A DNA stretch of 64,000 nt from Streptomyces cyaneus (GTDB taxonomy: Bacteria; Actinomycetota; Actinomycetes; Streptomycetales; Streptomycetaceae): the NCBI RefSeq assembly GCF_004028635.1, contig NZ_RQJW01000003.1, positions 682,001 to 746,000 on the forward strand, in the 5' to 3' direction. A program made the position numbers and the translations under genes. The notes beneath the pieces are model-generated. The model saw only the letters and a program-made list of their open reading frames with translations. It ran no database searches and had not been told where the DNA came from. Positions 1 through 8,459 of the stretch are shown here, in pieces. How positions within the stretch are numbered: position 1 is the first letter of the stretch; every line of letters begins with the position of its first letter.

Positions 1-321
1 GAGGGCGTCGGGGCCTTGGAAGCCCTGGTTCTGCACGCGGCCACCGGTGAGGTTCCCGTCGACTTCCTCAAGGCGAGCCGCGCATGGCCCGAGGAGGAAT
101 GGGCCGACACCCAGGAGCGCCTGCGCAAGCGTGGCCTCCTGGACGGCGACTCGCTCAGTTCGGAAGGTGTCACCCTGCGCCGGCACATCGAGGACCGGAC
201 CGACCGCCTGGCCCTCCCCGCCTACGCCGCCCTCGGTGACGCCGACTGCGAGCGCCTCGCCGAACTCGCGAGCCCCTTCGGCCGCGCCGTGCTCGAAGCC
301 GGCCTCCTCAAGCTCGGCTGA
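1..321 (+). CDS. SCO6745-like family protein, C-terminal part (5' end outside window)
   Basis: The reading frame is open to the left edge, so only about the last 106 codons are present. The visible part (EALVLHAATGEV, EEEWADTQERLRKRGLLD, a charged helix ending in IEDRTDRLA, and LAELASPFGRAVLEAGLL) matches the C-terminal half of the SCO6745-like family. That family is common in Streptomyces, has a winged-helix-like fold and no established biochemical function. The pattern of a short basic helix, a gap, then an acidic helix looks like the wing region of a small regulator. No start or upstream context can be judged. Confidence 0.65.
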   Translation, partial: EGVGALEALVLHAATGEVPVDFLKASRAWPEEEWADTQERLRKRGLLDGDSLSSEGVTLRRHIEDRTDRLALPAYAALGDADCERLAELASPFGRAVLEAGLLKLG

Positions 322-472
322 CCCGGCCTTTCTCTTCAGGTTGGCCTGTCATGTCTGGGCGTCCACCTGCAGGATTGTCATGGACGGGATATATGAGATC
401 GGCGTACTGTGCCTCGGCCGCGCCTCATTCCGCGGACCGTGTCATTTCTCGCCCGTGGGGGGCCTCATCGTC

Positions 473-1165
473 ATGTCCGAATCCAGTGATCTACGTCCGC
501 GTCCCCTGCTGCCCGCCGGGGCGCCCGTATCGTCCCTCGGTCTCCTGGTCGCGGCCGTCGCGGGGCTCGCTCTGGTCGCCTTCTGCGACCTGTTCAGCCT
601 GTTCGCCGGCTTTCGCTTCCTGGCGGTGATCGACGGGGACGGCGGCTTCTTCACGGCTCCCCAGCAGGAGCTGGATGCCGCTGCCGCGCTGTACGAGACG
701 GCCGGGAGATACCAGGCCATCGTGTACGTACCCGCCGCGATCGTATTCGTCGTCTGGTTTTTCCGTATGCGCCGCAACACCGGGTTGCTGGCGCCGGACC
801 GGTTCCGCAACGGACCCGGGTGGGCCATCGGAGCCTGGCTCATTCCGCTGGTGAACCTCTGGCTGCCGTATCGCATCGCCCTCGACATGTGGGGGGCCGC
901 CACTCCGCTGCCGGCCGAGGGCGAGCGGTTCCGGGCGCGGACCTGGCCGGTGAACCTGTGGTGGGGTCTGTTCGTCTTCAGCGTTCTGTTCGATCGGTAC
1001 GAGATGACGAAATACCGGGACGCCGAGACGTTGATGGAGATCAGGGACGCGGTGGTGCAGTACATGACCGCCGACGCGGTGCACATCGCCGCCGCCGCTG
1101 CCGCCATGTACTTCGCCGTCCGGCTGACCACCATGCAGCGGCTCAAGGCGATTGAGGGGCCGTAG
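473..1165 (+). CDS. DUF4328 domain-containing integral membrane protein
   Basis: A 230-residue membrane protein. I see about five hydrophobic segments: near 22-44, 75-93 (VYVPAAIVFVVWFF), 112-132 (WAIGAWLIPLVNLWLPY), 160-178 and 203-222. The segment with WAIGAWLIPLVNLW followed by PYRIALDMW is the hallmark of DUF4328, a family of unknown function frequent in Streptomyces. ATG 473 was chosen because a G-rich stretch lies about 10 bases upstream. An in-frame GTG at 455 is possible, and the frame is open further upstream without a ribosome-binding site. It stands alone, with no clear operon partner. Confidence 0.75.
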   Translation: MSESSDLRPRPLLPAGAPVSSLGLLVAAVAGLALVAFCDLFSLFAGFRFLAVIDGDGGFFTAPQQELDAAAALYETAGRYQAIVYVPAAIVFVVWFFRMRRNTGLLAPDRFRNGPGWAIGAWLIPLVNLWLPYRIALDMWGAATPLPAEGERFRARTWPVNLWWGLFVFSVLFDRYEMTKYRDAETLMEIRDAVVQYMTADAVHIAAAAAAMYFAVRLTTMQRLKAIEGP

Positions 1166-1921
1166 CGGCCGGCGATTCGTCAAGGAGACGTCGGAGGTTC
1201 GACGAACGCGCCTACGTCTTCCACGGCGCCGTCATCCGTTGGCCGAGGCCGCAATGCGGACGACGGAGTACGGCCACGATCTGGGCACCGAAAGCATGCG
1301 GGAACGGTTCGGCCTGGTTCCAAGCCATCGAGGCGGTCGCTGCCCGCCAGCCGTCGTCGGAGGCGTTGGCCAAGATCGCGATCTTGCTGCGGACATGCGG
1401 TCTCACCGATGCGTCGTTCGCCCTCTGCGACCAGGCGGACTCCGTGGAGCGGATCATGCTGACGGAAGTCGTGCGGGCGGGCGCGCGGCACAAACTGGGT
1501 GATCTTCAGGCTTTATTCGTCCGAGCCCACAGCCGACGACGGTGCCTCGACGACGAAATCGTCGCAGCCTAGTAGTCACATGATCCGCCGGATTACGCCT
1601 CCCCTCGGCAGATGGCCGGATTTCCGCGCCGGAATCCCGGCCGGATGTCCGGATGCATCCGCAAAAACGGGCAGTGAACGGTCACATTTCAGCCGACGAG
1701 CGGGCAGCAGGCTCCCACTTCGCTGACCCCTTCACCGCATCGACCAAGGGATCCGCACTCCGGAAACCGGGCACATTCGGTCGTGAACTGCTCTACGACG
1801 AACCTGGTCAGTACGGGCAATCCCCTTGTAGAAATTTGGCCACCGAAGCCCGAACGGGCCGGGCTCCGGGAAACAGTCGGCGCGGGCACAACGCGCAGAG
1901 CCGCAAATCGGAGGTGTCGCC
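1166..1921. other. Long intergenic stretch with a possible gene remnant
   Basis: About 750 bases without a convincing gene. One + strand frame stays open from about 1156 to 1572. From about 1315 it reads WFQAIEAVAARQPSSEALA and then a plausible helical stretch (LLRTCGLTDASFALCDQADS), but it has no good start codon or ribosome-binding site and I do not recognise the family. It may be a decayed C-terminal fragment. The last 250 bases are less GC-rich and should contain the promoter of the DeoR gene. I see no clear operator or terminator. Confidence 0.3.
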
Positions 1922-2683
1922 GTGGATGCCGAGGAACGAAGACGCGGAATCCTGGAAACGGCGCGCCGTTCCGGATCCGTGGACGTCGGGGAGCTTGCCG
2001 ACGACCTCGGGGTCTCCAAGGAGACCGTGAGGCGCGATCTGAACCTGCTGGAGAGGCACGGGCTGGTGCGGCGTACGCACGGCGGTGCCCATCCCGTGGA
2101 GAGCGCGGGTTTCGAGACCACGCTCGCCTTCCGCACCACCATGCACGTCCCCGAGAAGTCCCGGATCGCGGCCGCCGCGGCCGAGCTGCTCGGGGACGCC
2201 GAGACCGTCTTCATCGACGAGGGCTACACCCCGCAGCTCATCGCCGGCGCCCTCCCCCGCGACCGGCCACTGACCGTGGTCACCTCCTCGCTGGCCACCG
2301 CAGGTGACCTGGCTTCCGCCCAGAACATCGCCGTGCTGCTGCTCGGCGGCCGGGTGCGCGGCGGAACACTGGCCACGGTCGACCACTGGGCCACCCGCAT
2401 GCTGTCCGGCTTTGTCATCGACCTGGCGTACGTCGGCGCGAACGGCATCTCCCGCGAGTATGGGCTCACCACCCCCGATCCCGCCGTCAGTGAGGTCAAG
2501 GCTCAGGTGCTCAAGGCCGCCAGGCGTCGGGTCTTTTCCGGAGTCCATACGAAATTCGGTGCCGTCAGCTTCTGCCGCTTCGCGGACGTCGCGGAATTCG
2601 AGGCGATCGTCACCGATGCCGGGCTGCCCGCCTCCGAAGCACACCGCTACTCACTGCTGGGCCCCGAAGTCATCCGGGTCTGA
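1922..2683 (+). CDS. DeoR/GlpR family transcriptional regulator of the adjacent sugar operon
   Basis: 253 residues, the usual size for DeoR-type sugar regulators. The N-terminal winged helix-turn-helix (about residues 5-58) holds the family signature: SVDVGELADDLGVSKETVRR followed by DLNLLERHGLVRRTHGGA. The C-terminal DeoRC sensor domain (about 75-235) has the expected IDEGYT, GGRVRGGTLAT and ANGIS-type motifs that in relatives bind a phosphorylated sugar. It starts at GTG with a GGAGG-like sequence just upstream and precedes the transporter genes in the same direction, so it probably represses or controls them in response to the imported sugar or its phosphate. The inducer cannot be read from sequence. 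Confidence 0.88.
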   Translation: MDAEERRRGILETARRSGSVDVGELADDLGVSKETVRRDLNLLERHGLVRRTHGGAHPVESAGFETTLAFRTTMHVPEKSRIAAAAAELLGDAETVFIDEGYTPQLIAGALPRDRPLTVVTSSLATAGDLASAQNIAVLLLGGRVRGGTLATVDHWATRMLSGFVIDLAYVGANGISREYGLTTPDPAVSEVKAQVLKAARRRVFSGVHTKFGAVSFCRFADVAEFEAIVTDAGLPASEAHRYSLLGPEVIRV

Positions 2684-2710
2684 GCCGCAGTTCATCCCCG
2701 TATCCCAAAA

Positions 2711-2728
2711 CCCCCGCAAGCACGGGGG
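2711..2728 (+). terminator. Small GC hairpin between the DeoR and lipoprotein genes
   Basis: CCCCCG and CGGGGG are separated by six bases, in the 86-base gap after the regulator stop. It may end the deoR message or attenuate readthrough into the transporter genes. There is no U-tract, as is normal in Streptomyces. Confidence 0.4.
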
Positions 2729-2769
2729 CCTGGTTCCCCACGCCCTCGAAACCTTCCCTGGAGTCAGTC

Positions 2770-4125
2770 ATGCGCACACGAAGAATGACCCAAGTCCTTG
2801 TCACCGCCACGGCGGCGAGCTCGCTGCTGGTCGCCTGTAGCGGGGCGGGCGGCTCCACGAGTTCCGGCGGCGGGGGCGAGAGCATCAATGTGCTGATGGT
2901 CGGCAACCCGCAGATGGAGGACATCGCGAAGCTCACCAAGGACAGCTTCACCAAGGACACCGGTATCAAGGTGAACTTCACGATCCTTCCCGAGAACGAG
3001 CTGCGCGACAAGGTCACCCAGGACGTCGCCACCCAGGCCGGCCAGTACGACGTGGCCACCATCGGCGCCTACGAGGTCCCCATCTGGGAGAAGAACGGCT
3101 GGCTGCACGAACTGAGCTCCTACGCCGACAAGGACGCGAGCTTCGACAAGGCCGACCTGCTCAAGCCGATGGTCACGTCGCTGTCCGGCTCGGACGGCAA
3201 GCTCTACGCCCTGCCGTTCTACGGCGAGTCGTCCTTCCTCATGTACAACAAGGACGTCATGAAGGCGAAGGGCATCACGGTGCCCGAGCGCCCGACCTGG
3301 CAGCAGATAGCCGACATCGCGGCCAAGGTCGACGGTGCGGAGCCGGGGATGCGGGGCATCTGTCTGCGCGGTCTGGCCGGCTGGGGTGAGCTCGGGGCGT
3401 CACTGTCGACCGTGGTCAACACCTTCGGCGGCACCTGGTTCACCAAGGACTGGAAGGCCCAGGTCAGCAGCCCGGAGTTCAAGAAGGCGACGAACTTCTA
3501 CGTCGATCTGGTCCGGGAACACGGGGAGGCGGGAGCGGCGCAAGCCGGCTTCACCGAGTGCCTGAACGCGATGAGCCAGAAGAAGGTCGCCATGTGGTAC
3601 GACGCGACCAGCGCGGCCGGGTCGCTGGAGGATGCCAACGCCAGCAAGGTCGCCGGCCATGTCGGCTACGCCTACGCGCCGACCGTGCAGACCAAGAGCA
3701 GCGGCTGGCTGTGGAGTTGGGCGTGGGCGATGCCCAAGACCACGAAGAAGGCCGACGCCGCCTCGAAGTTCATGCTGTGGGCCTCGAGCAAGAAGTACGA
3801 GCAACTGGTCGGCGAGAAGCTCGGTTGGTCGCGCGTCCCGGCCGGCAAGCGGGCCAGCACGTACGAGATCCCGGAGTACAAGAAGGCCGCCGCCTCGTTC
3901 GGTGACATCACCCTGAAGTCCATCGAGGGAGCCGACCCGGCCAACCCGGGCGTCCAGCCCCGGCCGACCGTGGGCGTCCAGTACGTGGCCATCCCCGAGT
4001 TCCAGGACCTCGGCACCAAGGTCACCCAGGAGATCTCCGCCGCCATCGCCGGCAAGACCAGCGTGGACAAGGCACTGAACGACGGCCAGAAGCTCGCCGA
4101 GGACGTCGCCAAGAACTACCAGTGA
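2770..4125 (+). CDS. Extracellular sugar/sugar-alcohol-binding lipoprotein of an ABC importer
   Basis: A 451-residue solute-binding protein of the sorbitol/mannitol (SmoE-like) group within SBP family 1. A lipoprotein signal peptide ends in the lipobox LLVACSG, with Cys23 as the lipidated residue, so the protein sits on the outer face of the membrane. The body has the features of family 1 binding proteins, including VATIGAYEVPIW early on and YDATSAAGSLED with KSSGWLWSWAWAMP in the second lobe. A GGAG site lies seven bases before the ATG. It is first in the importer operon, with two permease genes and a polyol dehydrogenase downstream. The dehydrogenase suggests a polyol such as sorbitol or mannitol, which is inference. 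Confidence 0.88.
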   Translation: MRTRRMTQVLVTATAASSLLVACSGAGGSTSSGGGGESINVLMVGNPQMEDIAKLTKDSFTKDTGIKVNFTILPENELRDKVTQDVATQAGQYDVATIGAYEVPIWEKNGWLHELSSYADKDASFDKADLLKPMVTSLSGSDGKLYALPFYGESSFLMYNKDVMKAKGITVPERPTWQQIADIAAKVDGAEPGMRGICLRGLAGWGELGASLSTVVNTFGGTWFTKDWKAQVSSPEFKKATNFYVDLVREHGEAGAAQAGFTECLNAMSQKKVAMWYDATSAAGSLEDANASKVAGHVGYAYAPTVQTKSSGWLWSWAWAMPKTTKKADAASKFMLWASSKKYEQLVGEKLGWSRVPAGKRASTYEIPEYKKAAASFGDITLKSIEGADPANPGVQPRPTVGVQYVAIPEFQDLGTKVTQEISAAIAGKTSVDKALNDGQKLAEDVAKNYQ

Positions 4126-4137
4126 CCCTCCCGAACC

Positions 4138-4164
4138 GCCCGGCCGGCCTCCCCCCGGCCGGGC
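4138..4164 (+). other. Stable hairpin after the binding-protein gene
   Basis: A perfect 10-bp stem, GCCCGGCCGG paired with CCGGCCGGGC, has a 7-base loop and sits directly after the lipoprotein stop and before the first permease. In importer operons such hairpins usually protect the upstream mRNA or partly terminate transcription, so the binding protein is made in excess over the permeases. That role is inferred from position. Confidence 0.55.
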
Positions 4165-4205
4165 ACCCCTCCCCCACCCCCGCCGTCACCGGCAGAGGAA
4201 AGTCC

Positions 4206-5165
4206 ATGACCACGCTCACCGCTGAACCCAAGACAGCATCACCGCCCAGTCACCGACGCGCGTCCACCGGCGCCGGCAAGTGGCGCCGCCGCATCCCGCT
4301 GCTGCCGGCGCTGGTCTTCACCATCGTCGTCACTCAACTGCCCTTCGTGGCAACGCTCGTCATCTCCACCTTCCAGTGGAACATCCTCAGGCCGGGCGAA
4401 CGGCACTTCGTCGGTCTGTCCAACTTCACGTTCGTCTTCACCGACGAGCGGCTGCGCACGGCGGTGCTCAACACCGTCGTACTCACCGCCTCGGTGGTGC
4501 TCATCAGCGTGGTCCTCGGCCTCGGCCTGGCGATGCTGCTCGACCGCCGGTTCATCGGCCGTGGTCTGGCGCGGACGATGCTCATCGCGCCGTTCCTCGT
4601 CATGCCTGTCGCCGCGGCGCTGCTGTGGAAGCACGCCATCTACAACCCCGACTACGGCCTGCTCAACGGCACCCTGAACGCCGTATACCGCTTCTTCGGC
4701 GCGGACAACGGCCCCACGATCGACTGGGTGTCCTCCTACCCCATGCCCGCGGTCGTAGTGTCGCTGGTCTGGCAGTGGACGCCGTTCATGATGCTGATCC
4801 TGCTGGCCGGTCTGCAGGCACAGCCCGGTGACGTTCTGGAGGCTGCCCGCATGGACGGGGCGTCGGCCCTGGCGACCTTCCGCTTCATCACCCTGCCGCA
4901 CCTGCGCCAGTACATCGAGCTGGGCGTCCTGCTCGGCACGATCTACGTCGTGCAGACCTTCGACGCGGTCTACACCATCACCCAGGGCGGGCCGGGCTCG
5001 CAGACGACCAACCTGCCGTACGAGATCTACCTGACCATGTTCCGCAAGTACGAGTACGGCCAGGCAGCCGCCGCCGGTGTGGTCGTCGTCCTCGGCTCGA
5101 TCGTGATCGCGACCTTCGCGCTGCGCACCATCGCGTCGCTGTTCCGCGAGGAGGTATCCCGATGA
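4206..5165 (+). CDS. Sugar ABC transporter permease (SmoF/MalF type)
   Basis: 319 residues with six predicted membrane helices after a basic cytoplasmic tail. The binding-protein-dependent transport signature (EAA loop) is present as EAARMDGASALATFRFITLP at about residues 218-237; this loop contacts the ATPase. ATG 4206 is preceded by GGCAGAGGAAAG and gives the normal family length. Its last codon overlaps the next permease by four bases (ATGA), indicating translational coupling. It forms the membrane channel as a heterodimer with the next gene product. No ATP-binding subunit is encoded in the operon. Confidence 0.9.
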   Translation: MTTLTAEPKTASPPSHRRASTGAGKWRRRIPLLPALVFTIVVTQLPFVATLVISTFQWNILRPGERHFVGLSNFTFVFTDERLRTAVLNTVVLTASVVLISVVLGLGLAMLLDRRFIGRGLARTMLIAPFLVMPVAAALLWKHAIYNPDYGLLNGTLNAVYRFFGADNGPTIDWVSSYPMPAVVVSLVWQWTPFMMLILLAGLQAQPGDVLEAARMDGASALATFRFITLPHLRQYIELGVLLGTIYVVQTFDAVYTITQGGPGSQTTNLPYEIYLTMFRKYEYGQAAAAGVVVVLGSIVIATFALRTIASLFREEVSR

Positions 5166-6049
5166 CCGCTCACACAGCAGTCGCCGCTCCCGGCGCGAGG
5201 CTCAAGAAGCTCCTCCGGCGCCACGACGACCAAGGCGGTGCGCCCCGGCTGTCGCCGCTGTGGACGTTCGTCGCCTGGCTCGCCACCCTGGCGTTCTTCG
5301 CGCCGGTGGCGTGGATGGTGCTCACCTCCTTCCACCAGGAGGCGGACGCGGCGACCAATCCGCCGACCCCCTTCGCCCCCGTCACCTTCGATCAGTACAA
5401 GCTGCTGTTCAGCCGGGACATCACCCCGTTCCTCCTCAACTCGGCCATGGCGAGCGTGATTTCGACGGTGCTGGTGCTCGCCCTGGCGGTGCCGGCGGCC
5501 TACGCGCTGTCCATCAAGCCGGTCAAGAAGTGGACCGACGTGATGTTCTTCTTCCTGTCCACGAAGTTCCTGCCGGCCATCGCGGCACTGCTGCCCGTGT
5601 ACCTGATCGTCAAGGACGCCGGGATGCTGGACAACGTGTGGACGTTGATCATCCTCTACACCGCCATGAACCTGCCGATCGCGGTGTGGATGATGCGCTC
5701 GTTCCTCGCCGAGGTGCCCAAGGAGATCCTGGAGGCCGCCGAAGTCGACGGCGCGGGCCTGCTGACCGTGCTGTGGCGGGTGGTCGCGCCGGTCGCCATG
5801 CCCGGACTCGCCGCCACCTCGCTGATCTGCTTCATCTTCAGCTGGAACGAGTTCATGTTCGCCGTCAACCTCACCGCGACCAACGCCTCGACGGCGCCGG
5901 TCTTCCTCGTCGGCTTCATCACCAGCGAAGGCCTCTTCCTCGCCCGGCTCTGCGCCGCCGCCACGCTGGTCTCCCTGCCGGTCCTCATCGCCGGCTTCGC
6001 CGCCCAGGACAAACTGGTCCGCGGCCTGTCCCTAGGAGCAGTCAAGTGA
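5162..6049 (+). CDS. Carbohydrate ABC transporter permease (SmoG/MalG type)
   Basis: A 295-residue second permease of the importer, with six predicted helices. The EAA loop is visible as EAAEVDGAGLLTVLWRVVAP near residues 194-213, and the family motif for the C-terminal helices (FIFSWNEFMFAVNLT) follows. The start overlaps the upstream permease stop by ATGA. The stop overlaps the dehydrogenase start by GTGA, so four proteins are likely made from one coupled message. It pairs with the upstream permease. Confidence 0.9.
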   Translation: MTAHTAVAAPGARLKKLLRRHDDQGGAPRLSPLWTFVAWLATLAFFAPVAWMVLTSFHQEADAATNPPTPFAPVTFDQYKLLFSRDITPFLLNSAMASVISTVLVLALAVPAAYALSIKPVKKWTDVMFFFLSTKFLPAIAALLPVYLIVKDAGMLDNVWTLIILYTAMNLPIAVWMMRSFLAEVPKEILEAAEVDGAGLLTVLWRVVAPVAMPGLAATSLICFIFSWNEFMFAVNLTATNASTAPVFLVGFITSEGLFLARLCAAATLVSLPVLIAGFAAQDKLVRGLSLGAVK

Positions 6050-7035
6050 AAGCCGCTGTCATCGAAGCCCCCGGCAATGTCACCGTCACCACGGTGCCCG
6101 ACCCCACTCCCGGGCCGCGCGAGGTCGTGGTCGACGTGGCGGCCTGCGGGCTGTGCGGGACCGATCTGCACATCCTGCAGGGCGAGTTCGCACCGACCCT
6201 GCCGGTGGTGCCGGGCCACGAGTTCGCCGGGGAGGTGGTGGGCCTCGGCAGCGAGGTCACCGAACTCGCCATCGGCGACCGCGTCGCCGTCGACCCCTCC
6301 CTCTACTGCAACGAGTGCCGCTACTGCCGGGCCGGCCGCAACAACCTCTGCGACCGGTGGCGGGCGATCGGCGTGACCGTGGCCGGTGGCGCCGCCGAGT
6401 ACGCCGTGGCGCCCGTCGCCAACTGCGTACGGCTGCCGGACCACGTGGACGTCCAGGACGCCGCCCTGATCGAACCGCTGTCCTGCGCCGTGCGCGGCTA
6501 CGACGTCCTCAACAGCAGACTCGGCTCCCACGTCCTCATCTACGGCAGCGGGACGATGGGCCTGATGATGCTGGAGCTGGCCAAGCGCACCGGCGCCGCC
6601 TCGGTCGATGTCGTCGACGTCAACCCGGAACGGCTGACGACGGCCGAGAAGCTGGGCTGCTCCCAAGCAGCCCTCTCCGCCGACGAGTTGGGGCGGCCGG
6701 CCGGCTGGGACGTGGTGATCGACGCGACCGGCAACGCCGCCGCCATCCAGGACGGCCTGGACCGGGTCGCCAAAGCCGGCACGTTCCTGCAGTTCGGAGT
6801 CTCCGACTACGCCACGACGGCCACCATCTCGCCGTACCGCATCTACAACCAGGAGATCACCATCACCGGCTCCATGGCCGTCCTGCACAGCTACGAGCGC
6901 GCCGCGGAACTGTTCGCCACCGGGGTGCTCGATCCACAGGTGTTCATCAGCCACCGGCTGCCGCTGACGGAGTACCCGCAGGCACTGGACCGGTTCGCAG
7001 CCGGCCAGGGACGGAAGATCGTCGTACTGCCCTGA
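6046..7035 (+). CDS. Zinc-dependent alcohol/polyol dehydrogenase (sorbitol dehydrogenase-like MDR)
   Basis: A 329-residue medium-chain dehydrogenase. Catalytic-zinc ligands are seen as Cys37 in CGLCGTDLH and His58-Glu59 in PGHEFAGEVVG. The structural-zinc loop has four cysteines (88, 91, 94 and 102). The NAD(P)-binding Rossmann motif GSGTMG is at 167-172. It starts with GTG overlapping the permease stop, so it belongs to the importer operon and probably oxidises the imported polyol to a ketose. Relatives include sorbitol and L-iditol dehydrogenases and threonine dehydrogenase. Substrate is inferred from context only. Confidence 0.85.
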   Translation: MKAAVIEAPGNVTVTTVPDPTPGPREVVVDVAACGLCGTDLHILQGEFAPTLPVVPGHEFAGEVVGLGSEVTELAIGDRVAVDPSLYCNECRYCRAGRNNLCDRWRAIGVTVAGGAAEYAVAPVANCVRLPDHVDVQDAALIEPLSCAVRGYDVLNSRLGSHVLIYGSGTMGLMMLELAKRTGAASVDVVDVNPERLTTAEKLGCSQAALSADELGRPAGWDVVIDATGNAAAIQDGLDRVAKAGTFLQFGVSDYATTATISPYRIYNQEITITGSMAVLHSYERAAELFATGVLDPQVFISHRLPLTEYPQALDRFAAGQGRKIVVLP

Positions 7036-7053
7036 CCTCCACGCGAGGATCAC

Positions 7054-7079
7054 GCCCGTGCGGTGGGAACCGCACGGGC
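7054..7079 (+). terminator. Terminator hairpin of the importer/dehydrogenase operon
   Basis: A perfect 11-bp stem (GCCCGTGCGGT with ACCGCACGGGC) and a GGGA loop start 18 bases after the dehydrogenase stop, which is the expected place for an intrinsic terminator. Confidence 0.75.
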
Positions 7080-7306
7080 GGCCGGCAACACGGTGTAAAG
7101 CATGTCCGCAGCGCCGCATCCATTGTTGGGTCCCGGGTCGTGTGCGTGGGCACGCTCGTGGAGCCTCCGACGGGCGATTTGTTCGATGCGGCGGCTTCGT
7201 CCGAGCGCAATGAGATCCGGCACAGTGCATGTGTTGCTGACAGCCCCGTCGCATAACCTCATGCATAGAGACGTCAGATGCCATATGTATCCACTCTGAG
7301 GAGGCG

Positions 7307-8146
7307 ATGGTGTTCGGAAGGGGCACGCGGTTACTCGGGGGCGCCGTGATCGTGGCCTGCATGGTGCTCATCGGCCGCAGTGCACCAAGTGGTGCGCCCT
7401 TCGGCAGGTCACTGCCCGTCGACGCCGTCAGGGATGTCGTACCGAACCGGGTCATGACGTGGAACATCTGCAACCCCTGCGAAGTAGGCAACCTTGACCG
7501 GGCGGCGGAGATCGCCAGGTATGCGCCCCAGGTCATCGGCATGCAAGAAGCGTGCGTGCGTGACGTCGAGAGGATCCGGGAGTATCTGGAGAACCTGCAC
7601 GGGCTGGCTTACCACGTCGAGTACGGGACGGTTCTTGAGAGTTGGGGCCGCTGCGGGGGAGCGCCGTGGAGTCCGGGGGCCTACGGCCAGGCAGTCCTCT
7701 CAGCGGCACCGATGACAGACCGTGTCAACGTGGAATATCCCGACGGCGGATCCGAAGACCGTGGCTACATGGCAGTCACCACCATGGTGGGCGGCCAGCC
7801 TGTCCGGGTCTTCAACACACACCTCGCCCACCGGCATCAAGAGGCGGTCAGAGCAGGCCAGACCGGCGTACTCGCCAGAGAGGTCGCCCGGCACGACCGT
7901 GCGATCGTTCTCGGCGACTTCAACGCCGTGCCGGACGCCCCCGAACTCACCGGGATATGGGCACTGGCCGCGGATACAGACTCCCAGTGCCGTCCCTCGT
8001 CCACCGGCACCTGCAAGCCGACGACCGACTGGCAGAGCAAGTTCGACTACGTCTTCCTGCGAGGCATCGCCCCGCTCAAGCACCGTGTGCATCCCACCCC
8101 GTACTCGGATCACCATCTGGTGTACACCGACCTGGACTTGGCTTAG
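7307..8146 (+). CDS. Endonuclease/exonuclease/phosphatase-fold protein, membrane-anchored or secreted
   Basis: 279 residues. A hydrophobic N-terminal segment (about 8-24) should act as signal or anchor. The DNase I-like metal-dependent phosphodiesterase fold is shown by the core motifs in order: MTWNI (50-54), QEA with Glu81, NTHLAHRH, GDFNAVPD, and the C-terminal YSDHHLVYTD containing the catalytic Asp-His. Substrates in this superfamily range from DNA to sphingomyelin and phosphoinositides, and the exported form favours an extracellular substrate. The start has a strong GAGGAGG site. Codon 9 is TTA (7331-7333), a leucine codon that Streptomyces reads only with the bldA tRNA, so translation may be developmentally controlled. 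Confidence 0.8.
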   Translation: MVFGRGTRLLGGAVIVACMVLIGRSAPSGAPFGRSLPVDAVRDVVPNRVMTWNICNPCEVGNLDRAAEIARYAPQVIGMQEACVRDVERIREYLENLHGLAYHVEYGTVLESWGRCGGAPWSPGAYGQAVLSAAPMTDRVNVEYPDGGSEDRGYMAVTTMVGGQPVRVFNTHLAHRHQEAVRAGQTGVLAREVARHDRAIVLGDFNAVPDAPELTGIWALAADTDSQCRPSSTGTCKPTTDWQSKFDYVFLRGIAPLKHRVHPTPYSDHHLVYTDLDLA

Positions 8147-8180
8147 TGCGGCCGCAGGGCGGCGGCGCCCCGAGGCGGCC

Positions 8181-8398
8181 ATGGCCGGCTTCGGCGTCCG
8201 CTACGTGCTGGCCGCCAAACTCGTCAACGAACTCATCGAGGCGGCGGACGACAAGCAGCTGACCCAGACCATCGCCCGCTACGGCCGGGGCGACCTGCTC
8301 TGCATCGACGAACTCGGCTCCATGGAACTCGACCGCCGCGGCGCCGAACTGCTCTTCCAGGGCCTGACCGAACGCGAGGAGAAGAACAGCGTCGCATG
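8181..8398 (+). pseudogene. Fragment of an IS21-family IstB helper ATPase
   Basis: About 72 codons match the middle of IstB-type ATPases: VRYVLAAKLVNELIEAADDK, TIARYGRGDLLCIDELG (the Walker B strand) and MELDRRGAELLFQGLTERE, then EEKNSVA. The match ends abruptly after NSVA. The Walker A part and the C-terminus are missing, and no istA or terminal inverted repeats are nearby. It is a relic of an IS21-type insertion. Confidence 0.8.
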
Positions 8399-8459
8399 GA
8401 CCAGTCGTTTGCCACGCTGACCACGGATCACAGCCACCGTGCTGAAGGAGGAATCCGAT

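Noticed and set aside
5656..7542. Long minus-strand open frame opposite the permease and dehydrogenase genes
   Set aside because: Antisense shadow without motifs; the + strand genes overlap by four bases in a coupled operon and have all expected signatures.
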